This document shows positions 27,242 to 36,435 of a stretch of DNA of 64,000 nucleotides, in pieces. The translations under genes were made by a program, and so were the position numbers. How positions within the stretch are numbered: the first letter of the stretch is position 1; each line of letters opens with the position of its first letter. The notes below the pieces were generated by a model, which saw only the letters and a program-made list of their open reading frames with translations, was not told the origin of the DNA and did no database searches. Source of the DNA: Burkholderia sp. 4M9327F10 (lineage in GTDB: Bacteria; Pseudomonadota; Gammaproteobacteria; Burkholderiales; Burkholderiaceae); contig NZ_SCNV01000046.1 in the NCBI RefSeq assembly GCF_005503145.1, forward strand, positions 1 through 64,000. Direction: 5' to 3'.

Positions 27242-27967
27242 TTAGCTCGAAGAACTCGTATCTGCATCAGGCGCGCTGGGCGCCATAGGTGCTGCCGTCT
27301 CCTGCTCGCCCGCCGGCGCTTGCCCGTAATACAGCTCGCCGAGCTTGATACGCTCGCGCCCCATCGCCACGCGGTGTTCGTTGGTATCGCGCAAGGAGTA
27401 GACGCAGCCGCAGTATTCTTGCTGATAGAAGTTTTCCCGCTTGCTGATCTCAATCATCCGCGCGGAACCGCCGCCCTTGCGCCAGTTGTATTCCCAATAG
27501 GTCAGATCCGGGTAGTGTCCGGCCGCACGCACGCCGCAGCCGTTGATCTGATTCATGTCCTTCCAGCGCGAAATGCCCAGCGAACTGGTGATGACCGGAA
27601 AGCCATTCTCATGCGCGTAGAGGGCCGTGCGTTCGAACCGCATGTCGAAGCACATCGTGCAACGAATGCCGCGCTCGGGCTCGTGTTCCATACCGCGCGC
27701 CCGCTCGAACCAGTTGTCGCGATCGTAATCGGCGTCGACAAACGGAATGCCGAACTTCTCCGCAAAGCGGATGTTCTCGTTCTTGCGCAGCTCGTATTCC
27801 TTGAGCGGATGGATGTTCGGGTTGTAGAAAAAGATCGTGAAGTCGATGCCCGACGCCTGCATGGCTTCCATCACCTCGCCGGAACACGGCGCGCAGCAGG
27901 AATGCAGCAGAACCTTGCGGTGTCCACCGGGCACGGTCAGCGGCTTACGTTCAAGAGATTGTGTCAT
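27242..27967 (-). CDS. queH: Epoxyqueuosine reductase QueH
   Basis: The 241-residue protein has the QueH/DUF208 pattern. HSCCAPCSG gives Cys24, Cys25 and Cys28, IRCTMC gives Cys103 and Cys106, and there are the conserved WKDMNQINGCG and a C-terminal YCGC. QueH reduces epoxyqueuosine to queuosine in tRNA, using an iron-sulfur centre, and replaces QueG. The C-terminal 25 residues (Ala/Ser-rich) extend past the family core. The ATG overlaps, as ATGA, the stop of the metR remnant, showing that the two genes were once joined. Confidence 0.87.
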   Translation of the reverse strand: MTQSLERKPLTVPGGHRKVLLHSCCAPCSGEVMEAMQASGIDFTIFFYNPNIHPLKEYELRKNENIRFAEKFGIPFVDADYDRDNWFERARGMEHEPERGIRCTMCFDMRFERTALYAHENGFPVITSSLGISRWKDMNQINGCGVRAAGHYPDLTYWEYNWRKGGGSARMIEISKRENFYQQEYCGCVYSLRDTNEHRVAMGRERIKLGELYYGQAPAGEQETAAPMAPSAPDADTSSSS

Positions 27968-28153
27968 GGTGTTTCCACAGTTTCATTCAAGGCCGCTGCC
28001 GGCTTGCGCGCCGGCTCAATAAAGGCCTTGAGGCAATCAATTTGTAATCAATTTCGGTGCCGGTCCTGCCGGCGCACAGGATTTCCGCGCCATGCTCAGC
28101 GAGCCGTGCTTGTCCAGCGCCTGGACGAGGGACAGAGGGATTCTCTCAAGCAT
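27964..28153 (-). pseudogene. metR: metR (LysR-family methionine regulator) remnant, internally deleted
   Basis: From ATG 28153 the minus strand reads MLERIPLSLVQALDKHGSLS, which is the start of MetR (usual MLERIHLSIVxxVxxxGSLTAAA). After about 21 codons similarity ends, and the frame stops at 28037. In another frame, a tail reading LKAFIEPARKPAAALNETV runs to a TGA at 27966-27964 that overlaps the queH start as ATGA. It looks like a LysR C-terminus. About 190 bases remain of a gene normally near 930. The divergent metE at 28278 is exactly where MetR's target is usually found. Confidence 0.62.
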
Positions 28154-28277
28154 GATGGCACATGGGCAAGTAGCACATGAACAAAACTAATGGCTTGTTG
28201 AATTATCGACATTTTACTTCATAAACGGCCTTCGCTAGGATGCATCATCCCCAACCTGATCGAACCAAGGTGACACC
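28154..28277 (+). promoter_or_regulatory. metE upstream region
   Basis: The 124 bases before metE are AT-richer than their surroundings (for example TTGAATTATCGACATTTTAC) and should contain its promoter. AAGGTGA precedes the metE start. I do not find an exact copy of the enterobacterial MetR site TGAA-N5-TTCA, nor a riboswitch fold I recognise. Confidence 0.4.
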
Positions 28278-30575
28278 ATGGCAACGACACACAATCTGGG
28301 CTTCCCTCGCATCGGCGCGAAGCGCGAACTGAAATTCGCACTCGAGTCCTACTGGAAAGGCGAGTCCTCGCTCGGCGCGCTGAAAGCGCTGGGCGCCCAG
28401 TTGCGCCAGCGCCACTGGGCCCATCAGGCCGACCTCGGTCTCGCCGCCGTGGGCGATTTCGCCTTCTACGACCAGGTGCTGGACATGAGCTTCACCCTGG
28501 GCAACCTGCCGGAGCGCGTGCAAGGCTTCCACGGCGACACGCTCGACAACTACTTCCGCGTTGCCCGCGGCCGCTCGGCCAAAGGTGCCGAAGACCACGC
28601 AGCGTGCTGCGGCGGCGTCGCTGCCGGCGAAATGACCAAGTGGTTCGACACCAACTACCACTACATCGTCCCCGAATTCAGCGCCAGCACCGGATTCAAG
28701 CTCGACGCGTCGCGCCTGCTCGAACAACTGGGCGAAGCGAAGGCACAAGGCGTCAGGGCCAAGCCGGTGATCGTCGGCCCTGTGACCTATCTGGCGCTCG
28801 GCAAGGCCAAGGACGATTCCGACAAGCTGGCCCTGCTGCCGCGTCTGCTGCCAGTCTACGCTGAACTGCTGGACACCCTGGCCGCGCAAGGTGTGGAGTG
28901 GGTGCAGATCGACGAACCGATCCTCGTTACTGAATTGTCCGCGCAATGGCAGCAAGCGTACGTCACGGCATACGACGCGCTGGCGAACAGCAAGGTCAAA
29001 CTGCTGCTGGCAACGTACTTCGGCCAACTGCTCGGCAACCTGCCGCTGGCTGTCAAGCTGCCGGTGCACGGCCTGCATCTGGACGCGATCAATGCGCGCG
29101 CCGAAGTCGACGCCGTGATCGCTCAACTGCCGCAAGACCGCGTGCTGTCGCTTGGCGTGATCAACGGCCGCAACATCTGGAAGACCAACCTCAACGGCGT
29201 GCTGGACTGGCTCGAACCGGTCGCGAGGCAACTGGGCGAGCGCCTGTGGATCGCTCCGTCGTGCTCGCTGCTGCACGTGCCGGTGGATCTGGAAAGCGAA
29301 CAGAAGCTGGATGCGGAAGTCCGTTCGTGGCTCGCTTTCGCGCTGCAAAAGCTGGGCGAACTGAAGGTGCTGGCTACCGCGCTGAACAACGGCCGCGACG
29401 CCGTCAAGGCAGAACTGGCCGCTAACGGCGCCGCCATTGCCGAGCGCCGCGCCTCGCCGCGCGTGAACAACCCGACCGTCAAGGCCGCCCTCGCGAAGAT
29501 CAACCCGGCGCTCGGCCAGCGCAAGAGCGCCTACCCCTCGCGCGCCGCCAAGCAAGCTGCCCTGCTGAACCTGCCGGCTTATCCGACCACGACGATCGGC
29601 TCGTTCCCGCAAACCAGTACGATCCGCCATGCGCGCAGCCAGTTCAAGAGCGGTACGCTGGACGAAGCCGGCTACAAGGACGCGATGCGTGCCGAGATCG
29701 AACGCAGCGTGCGCGAGCAGGAAGCGCTGGGGCTGGACGTGCTGGTGCACGGCGAAGCCGAGCGTAACGACATGGTCGAATACTTCGGCGAGCAGCTCGA
29801 CGGTTACGCGTTCAGCCAGTTCGGCTGGGTGCAGTCGTATGGCTCGCGTTGCGTGAAGCCGCCTATCCTGTTCGGCGACATCAGCCGCCCGAAGGCCATG
29901 ACGGTCGAGTGGATCAAGTATGCGCAGTCGCTGACCAGCAAGCCGATGAAAGGCATGCTGACCGGCCCGGTCACGATCCTGAACTGGTCGTTCGTGCGCG
30001 ACGATCAGCCGCGTTCGGTGTCGTGCTACCAGCTGGCTCTGGCGATCCGCGAAGAAGTGCTGGACCTCGAGAAGGCCGGCGTGCGCGTGATACAGATCGA
30101 CGAAGCCGCACTGCGCGAAGGCCTGCCGCTGCGCAAGTCGCAGTGGGGTGAGTACCTCGACTGGGCCGTGACCTCGTTCCGTATCACCGCCAATGGCGTA
30201 GATGACGAAACGCAAATCCACACCCATATGTGCTATTCGGAGTTCAACGACATCATCGCGTCGATCGCCGATATGGACGCCGACGTAATCACCATCGAGA
30301 CCTCGCGCTCGGACATGGAGTTGCTGGACGCGTTCGACAACTTCAACTACCCGAACGAAATCGGACCGGGCGTGTACGACATTCACTCGCCTAACATCCC
30401 GACCGAAGAGCATATCGTTCAACTGATGAAGAAGGCGGCTGAACGCATTCCGGCGCAACGCCTGTGGGTAAATCCGGATTGCGGCCTGAAGACGCGTCAA
30501 TGGGAAGAAGTCATTCCCGCACTGACCAACATGGTGGCGGCTGCCAGGAAGTTGCGCGCTTCGGTCCACGGCTGA
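28278..30575 (+). CDS. metE: Cobalamin-independent methionine synthase
   Basis: The 765-residue protein is full length for MetE (E. coli 753). It has the N-terminal folate-binding repeat and a catalytic C-terminal barrel with zinc ligands in HTHMCYSEFNDI and VNPDCGLKTR. It transfers the methyl group of 5-methyltetrahydrofolate polyglutamate to homocysteine. The divergent upstream regulator gene is broken, so its usual LysR activator must be elsewhere or lost. A UUCG-capped hairpin follows 39 bases after the stop. Confidence 0.95.
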   Translation: MATTHNLGFPRIGAKRELKFALESYWKGESSLGALKALGAQLRQRHWAHQADLGLAAVGDFAFYDQVLDMSFTLGNLPERVQGFHGDTLDNYFRVARGRSAKGAEDHAACCGGVAAGEMTKWFDTNYHYIVPEFSASTGFKLDASRLLEQLGEAKAQGVRAKPVIVGPVTYLALGKAKDDSDKLALLPRLLPVYAELLDTLAAQGVEWVQIDEPILVTELSAQWQQAYVTAYDALANSKVKLLLATYFGQLLGNLPLAVKLPVHGLHLDAINARAEVDAVIAQLPQDRVLSLGVINGRNIWKTNLNGVLDWLEPVARQLGERLWIAPSCSLLHVPVDLESEQKLDAEVRSWLAFALQKLGELKVLATALNNGRDAVKAELAANGAAIAERRASPRVNNPTVKAALAKINPALGQRKSAYPSRAAKQAALLNLPAYPTTTIGSFPQTSTIRHARSQFKSGTLDEAGYKDAMRAEIERSVREQEALGLDVLVHGEAERNDMVEYFGEQLDGYAFSQFGWVQSYGSRCVKPPILFGDISRPKAMTVEWIKYAQSLTSKPMKGMLTGPVTILNWSFVRDDQPRSVSCYQLALAIREEVLDLEKAGVRVIQIDEAALREGLPLRKSQWGEYLDWAVTSFRITANGVDDETQIHTHMCYSEFNDIIASIADMDADVITIETSRSDMELLDAFDNFNYPNEIGPGVYDIHSPNIPTEEHIVQLMKKAAERIPAQRLWVNPDCGLKTRQWEEVIPALTNMVAAARKLRASVHG

Positions 30576-30613
30576 TCGCGAAGCACTGCGCATAAGGTAC
30601 CCACAAGCAGGAA

Positions 30614-30635
30614 ACGGCCGCCTTCGGGTGGCCGT
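30614..30635 (+). terminator. Probable metE terminator hairpin
   Basis: ACGGCCGCC-TTCG-GGTGGCCGT forms a nine-pair stem (one G-T) with a UUCG tetraloop, 38 bases after metE. The following run is only weakly T-rich (AGTCATTTCC), so termination may be partial. Confidence 0.6.
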
Positions 30636-30787
30636 AGTCATTTCCGGCCGTACTGCTCGCGATAACCTGTCGCTATGGGGTAGCATGGACCCGCGCTGGC
30701 CCAAAAGAGCGATCCTCTTTGAGCACGATGCGCGCTGGGACTGCAACCACCGTTCAACCCTCCCCTCGACATGGCATGGAGCAAAGC

Positions 30788-32071
30788 ATGACCTATCGCA
30801 CCTATCACAAACGCACGATTGCCGGTCGCGATCTGCATCCCGAAACCCAGATGATGTCTTATGGCTACGATCCCTTTCTGTCCGAAGGGTCGGTGAAGCC
30901 ACCGGTTTTCCTGACGTCGACATTCGCGTTTCGCACCGCCGAGGACGGCGCCGAGTTCTTCGACATGGTGTCGGGCCGCAAGCCTTTACCCGAAGGCGAA
31001 AGCGCGGGCCTCGTGTATAGCCGCTTCAATCATCCGAATCTCGAGATCGTCGAAGACCGTCTTGCCTTGCTCGACGATTCCGAAGCCGCTGTTGTGACCT
31101 CCAGTGGCATGTCGGCAATCGCGGCCATCCTGCTGGCATTCCTGCGGCCCGGTGATTGTGTGGTGCAATCCGTGCCGCTTTATGGCGGCACAGAGACATT
31201 GATTTCAAAGTTTCTGCCCGAATGGGGCATCCGCTCCCAGGTGATCGAGGATGGTCTTTCGGTACCGGCGATTCACGACGCGCTCGAAGCCGCAGCGCAA
31301 AAGGGCCACGTGCGGATGTGCTACATCGAAACACCGGCCAATCCGACCAATGCACTGTTCGATCTGGAAGGGCTGCGCCGCGAGATCGATGCGTTTGAAC
31401 AACGCCACGGCTATCGCCCTCTCTCCGTGTGCGACAACACGCTGCTGGGCCCGTTGTATCAGAAGCCCACGCGGCAAGGCATCGACCTGAGCGTGTATTC
31501 GCTGACGAAGTACATCGGCGGCCATAGCGATCTGGTCGCAGGTGGCGTCACCGGCAGCCGCAGTCTCATCACCAGGATTCGTGCGATCCGCAGCACGCTT
31601 GGCTCGCAACTCGATCCGCATTCGTCATGGATGATCACGCGCTCCATGGAGACGCTGGTGCTGCGCATGCAACAGGCCGCGCGCAGCGGTAGCGCCGTCG
31701 CGCGCTGGCTCGCGAGCAATCCGTATCGCCCGGTGAAAGTCCTGCACTCCGAACTGATCGAGGACCCGGCCTACCAGGCGGTTTATCAGCGTCAATGCAC
31801 CGGGCCCGGATCGACGTTTGCATTTGTCCTCGACGGCGGCCGCGAGCAGGCGTTCCGCTTCATCAACGGCCTGACGCTGTTCAAGTCGGCAGTGAGCCTG
31901 GGCGGTACGGAGTCGCTGATCTGCCACCCCGCTTCGACGACGCATTCAGGCGTTCCCGCCGACGCGCGCGCGGCAGCCGGCGTCACCGAAGGCTTGATTC
32001 GCGTGTCGGTTGGACTGGAGCATCCCGACGACCTGATCGCAGACCTCTCGAACGCGCTGGAACACTGTTAA
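30788..32071 (+). CDS. Cystathionine gamma-synthase/methionine gamma-lyase family PLP enzyme
   Basis: The 427-residue Cys/Met-metabolism enzyme has VYSRFNHPNLEIVEDRLALL, the PLP-stacking SSGMSAIAA region, Asp in SVCDNTLLGP, and Schiff-base Lys241 in YSLTKYIGGHSDL. GGAG lies seven bases before ATG 30788; the frame extends upstream without homology. It follows metE on the same strand but beyond a hairpin. The family includes cystathionine synthases, sulfhydrylases and methionine gamma-lyases, and motifs alone do not decide between them. A role in sulfur amino acid turnover is supported by the metE neighbour. Confidence 0.82.
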   Translation: MTYRTYHKRTIAGRDLHPETQMMSYGYDPFLSEGSVKPPVFLTSTFAFRTAEDGAEFFDMVSGRKPLPEGESAGLVYSRFNHPNLEIVEDRLALLDDSEAAVVTSSGMSAIAAILLAFLRPGDCVVQSVPLYGGTETLISKFLPEWGIRSQVIEDGLSVPAIHDALEAAAQKGHVRMCYIETPANPTNALFDLEGLRREIDAFEQRHGYRPLSVCDNTLLGPLYQKPTRQGIDLSVYSLTKYIGGHSDLVAGGVTGSRSLITRIRAIRSTLGSQLDPHSSWMITRSMETLVLRMQQAARSGSAVARWLASNPYRPVKVLHSELIEDPAYQAVYQRQCTGPGSTFAFVLDGGREQAFRFINGLTLFKSAVSLGGTESLICHPASTTHSGVPADARAAAGVTEGLIRVSVGLEHPDDLIADLSNALEHC

Positions 32072-32084
32072 GGCGAGCAGCGTG

Positions 32085-32116
32085 AGCAGGAACGCCCCAT
32101 CGTGGGCGTTCCTGCT
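32085..32116. terminator. Bidirectional terminator
   Basis: AGCAGGAACGCCC and GGGCGTTCCTGCT form a perfect 13-bp stem with a 6-base loop, located between the convergent PLP-enzyme gene (stop 32071) and GDSL gene (stop 32124). TTTC follows on the plus strand. It should serve both transcripts. Confidence 0.8.
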
Positions 32117-32123
32117 TTCAGTC

Positions 32124-33146
32124 TCAATGACCCAGACCGCTCGCGGCGATCTGCTGCTCGACATACTGTGCGAAGAGCGCATGCAGATGCGTGGTCGGAT
32201 GAAGATCGTCCGCGAACATATAGGTCTGGTCGGCATTGGCGCTTACGTAGGTGGCCGGTGAGCACAGCAGCGAGGTGTCATCCGGGGTTTTCGAAGGGTC
32301 ACAGGCCTGGCCGGTGTTCGACACCGTGAAGCCGTTGGTCTGAAAGTTCGAGATGATCTGGTTCAGCCACGTATAGGCATCGATCTGGATCACCTTGCTT
32401 TGCACACCATCGCTCTGCAAGGCGGAGTTCAAGGTGCTGTTGAAGAGTTGCGACAACTGCGTGTAGGTTGCGCCGCCGTCCGACTGGGCGAGGCCCTTGG
32501 GCGAGAGCCCAATGTTCGGAAGATTGACCACCACGACATGAGTCGCGCCGGCCTGTACGATCTGCTGCACAAGCTGGGCAAGCGTGGTCGCCGCCGTCTC
32601 CACTGTCTGCGCCGCGGCCGGCAGCGCTCCGGCGCGCAATACATCGTTCGCCCCGGCCCACACGAGCACCAGTTGTCCTGAGTTAAAACTCTTGTAAGTG
32701 CCCAGGTAGCTCGAAACCTGCTGGTTGACAGGCATTTCGACATCGCCGATCACGTCGGTCAGGAAATCGTTCTGGCTAGCCGGCGTTGCCACCGTCGCGC
32801 CCCCTTCCGCATAGCCCATGCCGCCCTGCGGACTCAGCTTTTGCGTCAGATCGATCGTGTAGGCGGCGCTTAGTGTATTGCCGTAGTACTGCGCGACATT
32901 CTGGGTCCACACCTGCCCGGGATTGGTCGTGAAACGGCCTCCGCCCACGGCGCTGGCGATCGGCGCGTAGGTTCCGACGTCCGACAGGCTGTCGCCGAAC
33001 GAGACAATCTGCAGGTTGATACCGCCGCTCGGTGTCGAGCTGCCGCTACCCGAGCTACTGCCGTGCCCGCCACCACCACATGACGCAAGCACTGCAATTG
33101 TCATGGAAAAAATTGCAGCCCGTACCACGTTTTTGATTGCTCGCAT
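32124..33146 (-). CDS. SGNH/GDSL hydrolase lipoprotein
   Basis: The 340-residue protein starts at ATG 33146, preceded by GGAGGAG. It has a lipoprotein signal peptide with lipobox LASC, so Cys23 is lipidated, followed by a Gly/Ser-rich linker. The hydrolase domain has block I VSFGDSLSDVG with the nucleophile Ser, the oxyanion Asn in VWAGANDVL, and the catalytic DLHPTTHLH near the C-terminus. These enzymes are esterases or lipases, here probably anchored to the inner or outer membrane facing the periplasm or surface. The substrate is unknown. Confidence 0.88.
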   Translation of the reverse strand: MRAIKNVVRAAIFSMTIAVLASCGGGGHGSSSGSGSSTPSGGINLQIVSFGDSLSDVGTYAPIASAVGGGRFTTNPGQVWTQNVAQYYGNTLSAAYTIDLTQKLSPQGGMGYAEGGATVATPASQNDFLTDVIGDVEMPVNQQVSSYLGTYKSFNSGQLVLVWAGANDVLRAGALPAAAQTVETAATTLAQLVQQIVQAGATHVVVVNLPNIGLSPKGLAQSDGGATYTQLSQLFNSTLNSALQSDGVQSKVIQIDAYTWLNQIISNFQTNGFTVSNTGQACDPSKTPDDTSLLCSPATYVSANADQTYMFADDLHPTTHLHALFAQYVEQQIAASGLGH

Positions 33147-33273
33147 TGCCGCTCCTCCGTGACTGGCTGGGGAGCTGCGGCCACGTCGTGACCTGATCTC
33201 GCGCTTCACCCTGCCGATAGTGTCTACGAGGTAGCAAGAAGCGTGCACCGCTGCGGTTGCACGGCAGCAGGGA

Positions 33274-34200
33274 TCACGATCCGTTGCCCAGATGGTTACC
33301 GAGGTGGTCGACCAGCATCCGCGCCGGGAGCGGCAGCGTGTCAAAATTTCGGGCGATTATCGACAGCGGCCGCAGCGACCAGGGTTCGTCAAGCTCAATG
33401 ACGCGAAACGGCGCCGAATGCATATAAGGCGTCACGCTGCCTTTGGGCAATAGGCCGATCCCGAGGCCCGCACTAACCATGTTGCGCACGCCCTCGAAAC
33501 TGGTCACTTCTATGCGCACGCGCAGCCGTCTGCCGCTACGCTCTGCGGCGGCGCGGCACAGTTTCGGAATGGACGTGCCATAGGGCATGCTGACGAAGTC
33601 GTCCTCCAGCACTTCCTCGAACGCCATGCTTGTGCGCCCGGCGAGCCGGTGATCCGACGGCACAATCACCACCAGCTTATCGACGCCATACGGGCGCCAC
33701 TGCAGATCGCCAAGGGCGTCCTCCGTAGCCGAGCAGATGCCGAGATCGGCGACACCGCTGGTAATCGCCTGTACTACCTCATCGCTCGACTTCTCGACCA
33801 TATCGATCCGCACTTTTGGGTTCTCGTGCAGAAACGAGCGCAGCGCGTTTGGCAAATACTGCACCATCGCGGTGAAGTTGACATAGATTCGGGCGTGCCC
33901 TCTTATGCCGTCGGAGTACTCAGACAGTTCGTCCGCAATCTGCTGCAAATGCTCGCCCAATCGCCTGGCGTGATGATAGAGCGCCTCGCCGGCGGGCGTA
34001 GCTTGTACCCCGCGGCTATGGCGATATAGCAGCGGTGTTCCGGCGTCGTCTTCAAGATCCGACACGCGCTTGCTGACGGCCGATGCCACGATGTGCGTGC
34101 GGGCGGCGGCCGCGGCAATGCTGCCCTCCTCGATGACCGCCACGAAAATACGCAGCGACTCGATATCAAGGCGTAACGGACGATCTGCTGAAACCCGCAT
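33274..34200 (-). CDS. LysR-family regulator, divergent from maleate isomerase
   Basis: The 308-residue LysR protein has its helix-turn-helix at about residues 20-45 (GSIAAAAARTHIVASAVSKRVSDLE) and a standard effector domain. ATG 34200 is favoured because GGGAG precedes it. It faces the maleate isomerase gene across 294 bases that contain a perfect T-N11-A palindrome. This arrangement points to control of the isomerase by this protein, with maleate or a precursor as a possible co-inducer. Confidence 0.88.
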   Translation of the reverse strand: MRVSADRPLRLDIESLRIFVAVIEEGSIAAAAARTHIVASAVSKRVSDLEDDAGTPLLYRHSRGVQATPAGEALYHHARRLGEHLQQIADELSEYSDGIRGHARIYVNFTAMVQYLPNALRSFLHENPKVRIDMVEKSSDEVVQAITSGVADLGICSATEDALGDLQWRPYGVDKLVVIVPSDHRLAGRTSMAFEEVLEDDFVSMPYGTSIPKLCRAAAERSGRRLRVRIEVTSFEGVRNMVSAGLGIGLLPKGSVTPYMHSAPFRVIELDEPWSLRPLSIIARNFDTLPLPARMLVDHLGNHLGNGS

Positions 34201-34268
34201 CCTCGCTCCCTGGGGTGAATTTCGGGCCGATTGCGGCCATCTCATTTGGCGATGCCTGCACTGAACAT

Positions 34269-34281
34269 TGAGAACTTCTCA
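34269..34281. promoter_or_regulatory. LysR-type operator (T-N11-A palindrome)
   Basis: TGAGAACTTCTCA is a perfect 6+1+6 inverted repeat that begins with T and ends with A at LysR-box spacing. It lies 69 bases upstream of the LysR start and 213 bases before the maleate isomerase start. The rest of the 294-base region is AT-rich near 34440-34494 and carries GGAG before the isomerase ATG. Confidence 0.6.
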
Positions 34282-34494
34282 GCACGCCTGCAAACCGCCA
34301 TCCTACGTGCATAGCTTTCGAGCGGCACAAGGCCGGTGATCGAAGCGCGGCAGCAAACGCTGCGCACCGCGATTCTATGCCGGCGAGGCGAGTTTGTCCT
34401 GGCAACCCGTCTACGGGATATCGAACACTACCGTTTAATTGGCAGCTTGTTAATTATTTCGCATACCTTATTTAATATTTTACTGGAGATTAAA

Positions 34495-35244
34495 ATGTCT
34501 CAGAGTTTTCGCATTGGACAGATCGTTCCTAGTTCAAACACGACTATGGAAACCGAAATTCCCGCCATGCTGCGCGCCCGAGAAGCCATTCGACCCGAGC
34601 GATTCACTTTCCATTCGAGCCGGATGAGAATGCACAAGGTTACGAAGGAAGAATTGACCGCGATGAACAAAGAAGGCTTGCGCTGCGCGGCAGAACTTGC
34701 TGACGCCCGTGTCGATGTAATGAGCACGGCATGCCTCGTCGCAATCATGGCGATGGGGCCCGGATATCACCGGCAAACCGAACGCGAACTGCTGGAAGTG
34801 GCGCGTGCCAACCATTGCCTGGCGCCGGTCATGACCTCGGCCGGAGCGTTGGTAGAAGGCCTGAAAACCCTCGGCGCACGCCGCATTTCGCTGATGGCTC
34901 CGTACATGCGGCCTTTGACGGATCTCGTCGTCGCTTACATCGAAAACGAAGGAATTGAGGTCATCGATTCCCTCTGCTTTGAGATCCCCGACAACCTTGA
35001 AGTCGGGCTGCGCGCCCCGCGGCAACTGCTTGAGGACGTTCGTCGCCTGAACACCGAAGGCGCGGATGTAGTCGTAGCGTCCGCATGCGTCCAGATGCCG
35101 TCATTACCGGCAATTCAGCGCATTGAAGACATGCTGGGAATCCGCACCGTTTCAACTGCGGTATGCACAGTCCGGGGTATGCTCGATCGGCTCAGGCTCG
35201 AACCAGTCGTCCCAGGCGCCGGCGCGTTGCTTGCCGGCGCTTGA
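34495..35244 (+). CDS. Maleate isomerase (Asp/Glu racemase superfamily)
   Basis: The 249-residue protein starts at ATG 34495, seven bases after GGAG. It has the two catalytic cysteines of maleate cis-trans isomerases: Cys80 in STACLVAIM and Cys198 in ASACVQMPS. Their 118-residue spacing equals that of characterised enzymes. The reaction is maleate to fumarate, usually the last step of nicotinate or gentisate-type degradation. Here no such pathway genes adjoin it, only the LysR regulator. Arylmalonate decarboxylase-like activity is an alternative but less likely with both cysteines kept. Confidence 0.83.
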   Translation: MSQSFRIGQIVPSSNTTMETEIPAMLRAREAIRPERFTFHSSRMRMHKVTKEELTAMNKEGLRCAAELADARVDVMSTACLVAIMAMGPGYHRQTERELLEVARANHCLAPVMTSAGALVEGLKTLGARRISLMAPYMRPLTDLVVAYIENEGIEVIDSLCFEIPDNLEVGLRAPRQLLEDVRRLNTEGADVVVASACVQMPSLPAIQRIEDMLGIRTVSTAVCTVRGMLDRLRLEPVVPGAGALLAGA

Positions 35245-35352
35245 GCGGGCCAGATGCCGCGTGAACGCCGACAGATTGGCAGGCAGGCGCCATCCCATGG
35301 GCGCCTCGCGCGAAAAACCCCGGGCCGTGCGGGCAATGCCTCTCGGCCACGC

Positions 35353-36387
35353 TCACTCCATGACAATCTGGACTTTCACGTCCGTGGGCTTGCCGCTTGC
35401 CGCTTCTTCGAATGCGCGAATGCCGTCCGCGAACGCAAACGAACGCGAGATAAACGGCTTGATATCGAGCCGGCCTGAGGCGATCAACTGGATGGCTCGC
35501 GGGAACATGTTGGCGTAGCGGAACACCGATTCGATGCGCGCTTCCTTGATTTGCAGCGCGACAATATCGACCGGTACCGCGTGTTGCGGCATGCCGACAA
35601 GGACGAGGCAACCACCGGGACACAGCAGGTCGACAATGCCGTCGAATGCCCTTTCGTTCCCGCTGGCTTCGAAGACCACGTTCGCCCCCCAACCCTCCGT
35701 GAGTTCCGTGACAACGTCCTTCACTTTACGGTCGCGGATATTGACCGCCGTCACGCCCTGCACGTTGCCGATCAGTTCGAGTTTCTCGGGCACCAGATCG
35801 CAGACGATCGCGCGGCTGCAACCACCGGCGAGCGCCGCGAGAGCGCACATCATGCCGATCGTTCCCGCACCGAGAATAACCGCCACGTCCCCCGGCTTTA
35901 TCTTCGCCTTCGTTGCGGCCTGCATGCCGATAGCCAGCGGTTCGACAATCGCGCCTTCCGCAAAACTGACGTTGTCCGGCAGCCTGAAAGTGAACGCGGC
36001 GGGATGCACGACAAACGGTGTCAGGCAACCATGCACCGGTGGCGTCGCCCAGAAGCGCACGCTCGGATCGAGGTTGTACATGCCCTCGCGCGATGCCCGC
36101 GATGCCATGTCCGGCACCCCAGGTTCCATGCAGACACGATCGCCCACCTTCAGGTGCGTCACTTCATCGCCAATCTGAACCACGGTACCCGCCGCTTCGT
36201 GACCCAGTACCATCGGTTCGTTGACGACAAATGGTCCGATACGGCCGTGCTGATAATAATGGATGTCGCTTCCGCAGATGCCTACCGTATTGATGCGAAT
36301 GCGTACGTCGTGCGAACCGACAACCTGCGGCAAGGTGAACGGGCGCAAGCTGATACGGCGTGCTTCTTCAAGAACCAGTGCTTCCAT
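35353..36387 (-). CDS. Sorbitol/xylitol dehydrogenase-like zinc alcohol dehydrogenase
   Basis: The 344-residue medium-chain dehydrogenase has catalytic zinc ligands in VGICGSDIHYY and LGHEAAGT and the NAD motif ILGAGTIGMM. It has PSVRFWATPPVHG, typical of sorbitol and xylitol dehydrogenases. The cysteines of the structural zinc site are absent (region EPGVPDMASRASREGMYN), as in animal-type sorbitol dehydrogenases. It is the last gene downstream of an ABC importer and SorC regulator, so it probably oxidises the imported polyol to a ketose. No ketose kinase is present nearby. Confidence 0.85.
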   Translation of the reverse strand: MEALVLEEARRISLRPFTLPQVVGSHDVRIRINTVGICGSDIHYYQHGRIGPFVVNEPMVLGHEAAGTVVQIGDEVTHLKVGDRVCMEPGVPDMASRASREGMYNLDPSVRFWATPPVHGCLTPFVVHPAAFTFRLPDNVSFAEGAIVEPLAIGMQAATKAKIKPGDVAVILGAGTIGMMCALAALAGGCSRAIVCDLVPEKLELIGNVQGVTAVNIRDRKVKDVVTELTEGWGANVVFEASGNERAFDGIVDLLCPGGCLVLVGMPQHAVPVDIVALQIKEARIESVFRYANMFPRAIQLIASGRLDIKPFISRSFAFADGIRAFEEAASGKPTDVKVQIVME

Positions 36388-36435
36388 GATTGAAGCCCTC
36401 TGCTATGGAATGAACGGAATGAAATGCAGTGCTCG

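Noticed and set aside
28245..30923. An 892-codon minus-strand frame covering metE
   Set aside because: It lies exactly antisense to a full-length MetE with zinc ligands. Its composition (Gln/Arg/Val/His-rich) and lack of motifs mark it as a shadow.
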